DNA from: Paragordius varius
Taxonomy: Eukaryota > Nematomorpha
Reading direction: 5' to 3'
Assembly (NCBI GenBank): GCA_964247055.1
Contig: OZ176056.1
Location: forward strand, 62,001-126,000
Length of the DNA stretch: 64,000 nucleotides
The notes beneath the pieces are model-generated. The model saw only the letters and a program-made list of their open reading frames with translations, was not told the origin of the DNA and did no database searches. Each line of letters opens with the position of its first letter. Position 1 is the first letter of the stretch. The position numbers and the translations under genes were made by a program. Positions 1 to 5,785 of this stretch are shown here, piece after piece.

Positions 1-55
1 ATGAATTTTTTAAATATTTAAAAAATTTATTTTATACGATTTTAAAAATAAAAAT
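1..55. repeat. Partial satellite monomer at left edge
   Basis: This is the last 55 bp of a monomer, starting in the ATGAATTTTTT segment and running through the AT palindrome and the terminal AATAAAAAT. It shows that the array continues to the left of the window. The diagnostic left half is missing, so its type cannot be assigned. Confidence 0.95.
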
Positions 56-238
56 GGCTACCTAAAATCCAAATTTGATCAGGTGATGTCACCATAATTT
101 TTTTTGGGTAGCCCTATGGTAGTTCCATCATCACCCCAAATATTGTCGAGATCGGAGTATAAATGTAATTTTTTTGAATTTTTTTGAATTTTTTAAATAT
201 TTAAAAAATTTATTTAATACGATTTTAAAAATAAAAAT
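56..238. repeat. Type G monomer, 183 bp, exemplar
   Basis: Marks: TTGTCGAGATCGGAG instead of TTTTCGAG, TGTAATTTTTTTGAA instead of TTTTTATGAA, and usually TTATTTAATACG. This copy also carries a 10-bp tandem duplication of TTTTTTTGAA, making it 183 bp. The duplicated form occurs at 56, 2832, 5786, 8562, 21532 and 47461 and in the H/G hybrid at 4913. Shorter 173-bp G copies occur at 18765, 24652, 26206, 28280, 44349, 50064, 51617 and 59012. Confidence 0.95.
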
Positions 239-411
239 GGCTACCTAAAATCCAAATTTGATCAGGTGATGTCACCATAATTTTTTTTGGGTAGCCCTAT
301 GGTAGTTCCATTATCACCCCAAATATTTTCGAGATCGGAGTATAAATGTAATTTTTATGAATTTTTTAAATATTTAAAAAATTTATTTTATACGATTTTA
401 AAAATAAAAAT
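239..411. repeat. Type N monomer, exemplar
   Basis: N differs from A by a single C-to-T change, CATTATCACC instead of CATCATCACC. It follows a G-family or K monomer in nearly every HOR (G N, Gt N, Gg N, K N), so the pairs move together as a unit. Confidence 0.95.
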
Positions 412-583
412 GGCTACCTAAAATCCAAATTTGATCAGGTGATGTCGCCATAATTTTTTTGGGTAGCCCTATGGTAGTTCCATTATCACCCCAAATATTT
501 TCGAGATCGGAGTATAAATGTAATTTTTATGAATTTTTTAAATATTTAAAAAATTTATTTTATACGATTTTAAAAATAAAAAT
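412..583. repeat. Type Y monomer (TCGCC with CATTATCACC), exemplar
   Basis: Y combines the N mark CATTATCACC with TCGCC in the right dyad arm and, here, a T7 run (172 bp). It recurs in the same place at 5269, 6142 and 8918. A T8 version with the same two marks is at 55244, 59877 and 60742. Confidence 0.9.
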
Positions 584-641
584 GGCTACCTAAAATCCAA
601 ATTTGATCAGGTGATGTCACCATAATTTTTTTTGGGTAGCC
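584..641. other. Imperfect 12-bp inverted repeat bracketing the GC-richer half
   Basis: GGCTACCTAAAA (monomer 1-12, here 584-595) is complementary to TTTTGGGTAGCC (monomer 47-58, here 630-641) with one T/G pair, which as RNA would be a wobble. The 34-bp interval encloses the shorter GGTGA/TCACC dyad nearly concentrically. The arms are among the best conserved parts of the monomer; rare exceptions are GGCAACC at 11334, GGCTACA in some I monomers, GCG instead of GGG in H, and GGGTTGCC in Gt. This could be a protein-binding dyad or a cruciform-prone site; the sequence alone does not decide. Confidence 0.7.
610..621. other. GGTGA-TG-TCACC dyad, exemplar of every monomer
   Basis: This is a perfect 5-bp inverted repeat with a 2-bp centre. 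It is the most polymorphic part of the monomer: left arm GGTGA, GGCGA (L) or GTTGA (O); right arm TCACC, TCGCC, TCACT, TCTCC (F), TGACC (U) or TAACC (some I). The left arm with TG (GGTGATG, 610-616) is also complementary to CATCACC at 657-663 in the same monomer, so two alternative pairings exist. Confidence 0.7.
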
Positions 642-673
642 CTATGGTAGTTCCATCATCACCCCAAATATTT

Positions 674-685
674 TCGAGATCGGAG
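674..685. other. TCGAGATCGGAG segment, main haplotype switch
   Basis: This conserved segment just before TATAAAT exists in linked forms: TTTTCGAGATCGGAG (A, N, I, J, L), TTGTCGAGATCGGAG (G family), TTTTGGGGATCGGAC (D, E, P, Q, S, O), TACTTTGGGGATCGGAC (C) and TTTTAAGGATCGGAC (H). The TCGA at 674-677 is a TaqI site present only in CGAG forms. Mixed forms (CGAG with GAC, or CGGG with GAC) look recombinant. It resembles a CENP-B box only in TTCG and CGG and fails the consensus. Confidence 0.6.
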
Positions 686-692
686 TATAAAT
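686..692 (+). promoter_or_regulatory. TATA-box-like TATAAAT in each monomer
   Basis: TATAAAT sits at monomer 103-109 in almost every copy, at the border between the GC-richer and AT-rich halves. AATAAA follows about 60 bp downstream. In an AT-rich repeat a TATAAA match is expected quite often by chance, and no initiator or transcript evidence is visible, so promoter function is only a possibility. Changed copies exist, for example TATGAATG near 12821 and TATATATG near 58796. Confidence 0.2.
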
Positions 693-704
693 GTAATTTT
701 TATG

Positions 705-728
705 AATTTTTTAAATATTTAAAAAATT
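705..728. other. 24-bp perfect AT palindrome
   Basis: Monomer positions 122-145 read the same on both strands: AATTTTTTAAAT followed by its complement, ATTTAAAAAATT. It is pure A/T and could extrude as a hairpin or bind an AT-hook protein. Types H (TGATTTTTTTAAAT), I (ATATTGAAAAAA) and Q/X (TTTTTAAAATATTT) each break the symmetry in a different place, and the copy at 3879-4047 lost 4 bp of it, so a strict palindrome is not required for array persistence. Confidence 0.75.
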
Positions 729-747
729 TATTTTATACGATTTTAAA

Positions 748-753
748 AATAAA
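748..753 (+). other. AATAAA hexamer near monomer end
   Basis: This matches the canonical polyadenylation hexamer on the + strand, within TAAAAATAAAAATGG. It is present in most monomers; Q and X have TTTTTAAAATAAAAATGG, which also keeps AATAAA. In a 93% A/T stretch this is weak evidence for 3'-end processing, and I list it only because it lies downstream of TATAAAT in every unit. Confidence 0.15.
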
Positions 754-756
754 AAT

Positions 757-929
757 GGCTACCTAAAATCCAAATTTGATCAGGTGATGTCACCATAATT
801 TTTTTTGGGTAGCCCTATGGTAGTTCCATCATCACCCCAAATATTGTCGAGATCGGAGTATAAATGTAATTTTTTTTAATTTTTTAAATATTTAAAAAAT
901 TTATTTAATACGATTTTAAAAATAAAAAT
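757..929. repeat. Type G2 monomer, exemplar
   Basis: This G-family monomer has TTGTCGAG and TTATTTAATACG but lacks the GAA in the poly-T segment (TTTTTTTTAATTTTTT), giving 173 bp. It is seen only here and at 6487, exactly 5730 bp apart, and so supports the 33-monomer repeat. Confidence 0.9.
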
Positions 930-1102
930 GGCTACCTAAAATCCAAATTTGATCAGGTGATGTCACCATAATTTTTTTTGGGTAGCCCTATGGTAGTTCC
1001 ATTATCACCCCAAATATTTTCGAGATCGGAGTATAAATGTAATTTTTATGAATTTTTTAAATATTTAAAAAATTTATTTTATACGATTTTAAAAATAAAA
1101 AT

Positions 1103-1275
1103 GGCTACCTAAAATCCAAATTTGATCAGGTGATGTCGCCATAATTTTTTTTGGGTAGCCCTATGGTAGTTCCATCATCACCCCAAATACTTTGGGGATC
1201 GGACTATAAATGTAATTTTTATGAATTTTTTAAATATTTAAAAAATTTATTTTATACGATTTTAAAAATAAAAAT
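1103..1275. repeat. Type C monomer, exemplar
   Basis: Marks: TCGCC right arm and ATACTTTGGGGATCGGAC. It is always followed by D. Other copies are at 4048, 6833, 9781, 19111, 44695, 56799, 58694 (28-bp deletion at its end) and 62124. Confidence 0.95.
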
Positions 1276-1448
1276 GGCTACCTAAAATCCAAATATGATC
1301 AGGTGATGTCACCATTATTTTTTTTGGGTAGCCCTATGGTAGTTCCATCATCACCCCAAATATTTTGGGGATCGGACTATAAATGTAATTTTTATGAATT
1401 TTTTAAATATTTAAAAAATTTATTTTATACGATTTTAAAAATAAAAAT
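1276..1448. repeat. Type D monomer, exemplar
   Basis: Marks: AAATATGATC instead of AAATTTGATC, CACCATTATT instead of CACCATAATT, and TTTTGGGGATCGGAC. It directly follows C wherever it occurs. Variants with GAGATTGGAG are at 9954 and in the copy starting at 58843; D/G hybrids are at 56972 and 62297. Confidence 0.95.
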
Positions 1449-1621
1449 GGCTACCTAAAATCCAAATTTGATCAGGTGATGTCACCATAATTTTTTTTGG
1501 GTAGCCCTATGGTAGTTCCATCATCACCCCAAATATTTTCGAGATCGGAGTATAAATGTAATTTTTATGAATTTTTTAAATATTTAAAAAATTTATTTTA
1601 TACGATTTTAAAAATAAAAAT

Positions 1622-1794
1622 GGCTACCTAAAATCCAAATTTGATCAGGTGATGTCACTATAATTTTTTTTGGGTAGCCCTATGGATGTTCCATCATCAT
1701 CCCAAATATTTTGGGGATCGGACTATAAATGTAACTTTTATGAATTTTTTAAATATTTAAAAAATTTATTTTATACGATTTTAAAAATAAAAAT
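1622..1794. repeat. Type E monomer, exemplar
   Basis: Marks: TCACT right arm, TATGGATGTTCC instead of TATGGTAGTTCC, CATCATCATCCC, GGGGATCGGAC and, in some copies, GTAACTTTTA. Copies are at 4567, 7352, 14788, 19803, 40372 and 45732. It is followed by F or a J-like monomer and then H. Confidence 0.95.
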
Positions 1795-1967
1795 GGCTAC
1801 CTAAAATCCAAATTTGATCAGGTGATGTCTCCATAATTTTTTTTGGGTAGCCCTATGGTAGTTCCATCATCATCCCAAATATTTTCGAGATCGGAGTATA
1901 AATGTATTTTTTATGAATTTATTAAATATTTAAAAATTTTATTTAATACGATTTTAAAAATAAAAAT
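1795..1967. repeat. Type F monomer, exemplar
   Basis: Marks: TCTCC right arm in some copies, CATCATCATCCC, TGTATTTTTTATG, and TTATTTAATACG. This copy and the one at 7525 also have GAATTTATTAAAT and a shorter A run. It lies between E and H at 4740, 19976 and 45905. Confidence 0.9.
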
Positions 1968-2140
1968 GGCTACCTAAAATCCAAATTTGATCAGGTGATG
2001 TCGCCATAATTTTTTTTGCGTAGCCCTATGGTAGTTCTATCATCACCCCAAATATTTTAAGGATCGGACTATAAATGTAATTTTTATGATTTTTTTAAAT
2101 ATTTAAAAAATTTATTTTATACGATTTTAAAAATAAAAAT
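1968..2140. repeat. Type H monomer, exemplar
   Basis: H is the most diverged frequent type, with about eight differences from A: TCGCC, TTGCGTAGCC, TTCTATCATCACC, TTTTAAGGATCGGAC and TATGATTTTTTTAAAT. It is nearly always followed by I and then J, and preceded by F or J. Its GCG change breaks the outer dyad, and its tail change breaks the AT palindrome. Confidence 0.95.
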
Positions 2141-2313
2141 GGCTACCTAAAATCCAAATTTGATCAGGTGATGTCACCATAATTTTTTTTGGGTAGCCCT
2201 ATGGTAGTTCCATCATCACCCCAAATATTTTCGAGATCGGAGTATAAATGTAATTTTTATGAATTTTTTAAATATTGAAAAAATTTATTTTATACGATTT
2301 TAAAAATAAAAAT
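2141..2313. repeat. Type I monomer, exemplar
   Basis: I matches A except ATATTGAAAAAA, a T-to-G change inside the 24-bp palindrome. It always follows H. Sub-variants: GGCTACATAAAA with GTAACC at 15826, 17728, 41409-region and 43312-region, and ATAATATTTTTT at 15307, 17209 and their 25.6-kb counterparts. At 23443 the position is taken by a copy without the G. Confidence 0.95.
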
Positions 2314-2486
2314 GGCTACCTAAAATCCAAATTTGATCAGGTGATGTCACCATAATTTTTTTTGGGTAGCCCTATGGTAGTTCCATCATCATCCCAAATA
2401 TTTTCGAGATCGGAGTATAAATGTAATTTTTATGAATTTTTTAAATATTTAAAAAATTTATTTTATACGATTTTAAAAATAAAAAT
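2314..2486. repeat. Type J monomer, exemplar
   Basis: J has CATCATCATCCC instead of CATCATCACCCC and otherwise matches A. It follows I. A sub-variant with TTATTTAATACG precedes H in the 11-mer units (14961, 15480, 16863, 17382) and in the HOR tails at 31909 and 35.5 kb. Confidence 0.95.
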
Positions 2487-2659
2487 GGCTACCTAAAATC
2501 CAAATTTGATCAGGTGATGTCACTATAATTTTTTTTGGGTAGCCCTATGGTAGTTCCATCATCACCCCAAATATTTTCGAGATCGGAGTATAAATGTAAT
2601 TTTTATGAATTTTTTAAATATTTAAAAAATTTATTTTATACGATTTTAAAAATAAAAAT
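2487..2659. repeat. Type K monomer, exemplar
   Basis: K has TCACT in the right dyad arm with T8 and CATCATCACC. This copy has CGAG and GAG; others carry GGGG or CGGG with GAC and often TTGTTTTATACG or TTGTTTAATACG (3015, 15999, 17901, 20668, 23789, 46597, 49200). It usually precedes N. Confidence 0.9.
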
Positions 2660-2831
2660 GGCTACCTAAAATCCAAATTTGATCAGGCGATGTCACCATA
2701 ATTTTTTTGGGTAGCCCTATGGTAGTTCCATCATCACCCCAAATATTTTCGAGATCGGAGTATAAATGTAATTTTTATGAATTTTTTAAATATTTAAAAA
2801 ATTTATTTTATACGATTTTAAAAATAAAAAT
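2660..2831. repeat. Type L monomer, 172 bp, exemplar
   Basis: L has GGCGA in the left dyad arm with TCACC in the right arm, so the dyad has a C/A mismatch. T7 gives 172 bp; a T8 form exists (for example 9436, 19630, 22579, 54553). L often closes a HOR unit before a G-family monomer. Local marks include TAGCTC (3707, 16691, 18593), CATCACGCC (27589 and HOR equivalents) and TATGGTAGGTCC (26034 and equivalents). Confidence 0.95.
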
Positions 2832-3360
2832 GGCTACCTAAAATCCAAATTTGATCAGGTGATGTCACCATAATTTTTTTTGGGTAGCCCTATGGTAGTT
2901 CCATCATCACCCCAAATATTGTCGAGATCGGAGTATAAATGTAATTTTTTTGAATTTTTTTGAATTTTTTAAATATTTAAAAAATTTATTTTATACGATT
3001 TTAAAAATAAAAATGGCTACCTAAAATCCAAATTTGATCAGGTGATGTCACTATAATTTTTTTTGGGTAGCCCTATGGTAGTTCCATCATCACCCCAAAT
3101 ATTTTGGGGATCGGACTATAAATGTAATTTTTATGAATTTTTTAAATATTTAAAAAATTTGTTTTATACGATTTTAAAAATAAAAATGGCTACCTAAAAT
3201 CCAAATTTGATCAGGTGATGTCACCATAATTTTTTTTGGGTAGCCCTATGGTAGTTCCATTATCACCCCAAATATTTTCGAGATCGGAGTATAAATGTAA
3301 TTTTTATGAATTTTTTAAATATTTAAAAAATTTATTTTATACGATTTTAAAAATAAAAAT

Positions 3361-3533
3361 GGCTACCTAAAATCCAAATTTGATCAGGTGATGTCGCCAT
3401 AATTTTTTTTGGGTAGCCCTATGGTAGTTCCATCATCACCCCAAATATTTTGGGGATCGGACTATAAATGTAATTTTTATAAATTTTTTAAATATTTAAA
3501 AAATTTATTTTATACGATTTTAAAAATAAAAAT
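3361..3533. repeat. Type P monomer, exemplar
   Basis: P has TCGCC, CATCATCACC and TTTTGGGGATCGGAC. This copy has TTTTTATAAATTTT in place of TTTTTATGAATTTT; that sub-variant recurs at 16345, 18247 and their 25.6-kb counterparts, while 21014, 24135, 57491, 59531 and 62816 keep ATGAA. P usually sits between N and A. Confidence 0.9.
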
Positions 3534-3878
3534 GGCTACCTAAAATCCAAATTTGATCAGGTGATGTCACCATAATTTTTTTTGGGTAGCCCTATGGTAG
3601 TTCCATCATCACCCCAAATATTTTCGAGATCGGAGTATAAATGTAATTTTTATGAATTTTTTAAATATTTAAAAAATTTATTTTATACGATTTTAAAAAT
3701 AAAAATGGCTACCTAAAATCCAAATTTGATCAGGCGATGTCACCATAATTTTTTTGGGTAGCTCTATGGTAGTTCCATCATCACCCCAAATATTTTCGAG
3801 ATCGGAGTATAAATGTAATTTTTATGAATTTTTTAAATATTTAAAAAATTTATTTTATACGATTTTAAAAATAAAAAT

Positions 3879-4047
3879 GGCTACCTAAAATCCAAATTTG
3901 ATCAGGTGATGTCACCATAATTTTTTTTGGGTAGCCCTATGGTAGTTCCATTATCACCCCAAATATTTTCGAGATCGGAGTATAAATGTAATTTTTATGA
4001 ATTTTTTAATTAAAAAATTTATTTTATACGATTTTAAAAATAAAAAT
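3879..4047. repeat. 169-bp N monomer with palindrome deletion
   Basis: An N-type copy with TTTTTTAATTAAAAAATTT, lacking 4 bp in the middle of the 24-bp AT palindrome. The shortened element is still close to palindromic. I saw no second copy of this deletion. Confidence 0.9.
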
Positions 4048-4912
4048 GGCTACCTAAAATCCAAATTTGATCAGGTGATGTCGCCATAATTTTTTTTGGG
4101 TAGCCCTATGGTAGTTCCATCATCACCCCAAATACTTTGGGGATCGGACTATAAATGTAATTTTTATGAATTTTTTAAATATTTAAAAAATTTATTTTAT
4201 ACGATTTTAAAAATAAAAATGGCTACCTAAAATCCAAATATGATCAGGTGATGTCACCATTATTTTTTTTGGGTAGCCCTATGGTAGTTCCATCATCACC
4301 CCAAATATTTTGGGGATCGGACTATAAATGTAATTTTTATGAATTTTTTAAATATTTAAAAAATTTATTTTATACGATTTTAAAAATAAAAATGGCTACC
4401 TAAAATCCAAATTTGATCAGGTGATGTCACCATAATTTTTTTTGGGTAGCCCTATGGTAGTTCCATCATCACCCCAAATATTTTCGAGATCGGAGTATAA
4501 ATGTAATTTTTATGAATTTTTTAAATATTTAAAAAATTTATTTTATACGATTTTAAAAATAAAAATGGCTACCTAAAATCCAAATTTGATCAGGTGATGT
4601 CACTATAATTTTTTTTGGGTAGCCCTATGGATGTTCCATCATCATCCCAAATATTTTGGGGATCGGACTATAAATGTAACTTTTATGAATTTTTTAAATA
4701 TTTAAAAAATTTATTTTATACGATTTTAAAAATAAAAATGGCTACCTAAAATCCAAATTTGATCAGGTGATGTCTCCATAATTTTTTTTGGGTAGCCCTA
4801 TGGTAGTTCCATCATCATCCCAAATATTGTCGAGATCGGAGTATAAATGTATTTTTTATGAATTTTTTAAATATTTAAAAAATTTATTTAATACGATTTT
4901 AAAAATAAAAAT

Positions 4913-5095
4913 GGCTACCTAAAATCCAAATTTGATCAGGTGATGTCGCCATAATTTTTTTTGCGTAGCCCTATGGTAGTTCCATCATCACCCCAAATAT
5001 TGTCGAGATCGGAGTATAAATGTAATTTTTTTGAATTTTTTTGAATTTTTTAAATATTTAAAAAATTTATTTAATACGATTTTAAAAATAAAAAT
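4913..5095. repeat. H/G hybrid monomer (183 bp)
   Basis: The first half is type H (TCGCC, TTGCGTAGCC); the second half is type G (TTCCATCATCACC, TTGTCGAG, duplicated TTTTTTTGAA, TTATTTAATACG). The switch lies between monomer positions of about 53 and 69. The next monomers are N Y, as after a normal G, so the junction skips from one HOR position to another, as expected for in-register unequal crossing-over. Confidence 0.9.
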
Positions 5096-5785
5096 GGCTA
5101 CCTAAAATCCAAATTTGATCAGGTGATGTCACCATAATTTTTTTTGGGTAGCCCTATGGTAGTTCCATTATCACCCCAAATATTTTCGAGATCGGAGTAT
5201 AAATGTAATTTTTATGAATTTTTTAAATATTTAAAAAATTTATTTTATACGATTTTAAAAATAAAAATGGCTACCTAAAATCCAAATTTGATCAGGTGAT
5301 GTCGCCATAATTTTTTTGGGTAGCCCTATGGTAGTTCCATTATCACCCCAAATATTTTCGAGATCGGAGTATAAATGTAATTTTTATGAATTTTTTAAAT
5401 ATTTAAAAAATTTATTTTATACGATTTTAAAAATAAAAATGGCTACCTAAAATCCAAATTTGATCAGGTGATGTCACTATAATTGTTTTTGGGTAGCCCT
5501 ATGGTAGTTCCATCATCACCCCAAATATTTTCGAGATCGGAGTATAAATGTAATTTTTATGAATTTTTTAAATATTTAAAAAATTTATTTTATACGATTT
5601 TAAAAATAAAAATGGCTACCTAAAATCCAAATTTGATCAGGCGATGTCACCATAATTTTTTTGGGTAGCCCTATGGTAGTTCCATCATCACCCCAAATAT
5701 TTTCGAGATCGGAGTATAAATGTAATTTTTATGAATTTTTTAAATATTTAAAAAATTTATTTTATACGATTTTAAAAATAAAAAT

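Larger units (their letters stand above)
584..756. repeat. Type A (canonical) monomer, exemplar
   Basis: This 173-bp copy matches the majority base at every position I compared and serves as the reference. It reads TTTGATCAGG, GGTGATGTCACC, eight T, GGGTAGCC, CATCATCACC, TTTTCGAGATCGGAG, TATAAATG, TTTTTATGAA, ATATTTAAAAAA, TTATTTTATACG. Other clear copies are at 1449, 4394, 7179, 15.. to 18 kb HOR units (16518, 18420), 25516, 29144-region units and 57837. All other types are described by their differences from it. Confidence 0.95.
56..2831. repeat. 16-monomer HOR, copy 1 (2776 bp)
   Basis: Monomer types in order: G N Y A G2 N C D; then A E F H I J K L. Starts run 56, 239, 412, 584, 757, 930, 1103 and so on to 2660. 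The same order and private marks (G2 at 757, the GAATTTATTAAAT F copy at 1795) recur at 5786-8561. The unit is framed by the 183-bp G monomer at its start and the 172-bp L at its end. Confidence 0.9.
2832..5785. repeat. 17-monomer rearranged HOR (2954 bp)
   Basis: Types: G K N P A L N C D; then A E F H/G N Y K L. The stretch from C at 4048 to F at 4740 repeats 1103-1967 at an offset of 2945 bp. The remainder is differently composed, so this is the 16-mer with one segment swapped in (K N P A L, an order also found at 15999 and 17901) and one hybrid monomer at 4913 that jumps back to the G-N-Y start of the unit. Confidence 0.85.

Noticed and set aside
54-65. Mini-ORF ATGGCTACCTAA and other short frames in each monomer
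   Set aside because: The frame is three codons long. Stops occur in all three registers on both strands of one monomer, and its length is not a multiple of three, so no sustained coding frame exists.
610-621. Compensatory pairing changes in the GGTGA/TCACC dyad
   Set aside because: The variants GGCGA and TCGCC appear singly and not together, so they break or weaken pairing and do not compensate.
671-692. CENP-B box in TTTTCGAGATCGGAG
   Set aside because: Only TTCG and a later CGG resemble the box. The required A and the CGGG at fixed spacing are absent, and no monomer type restores them.
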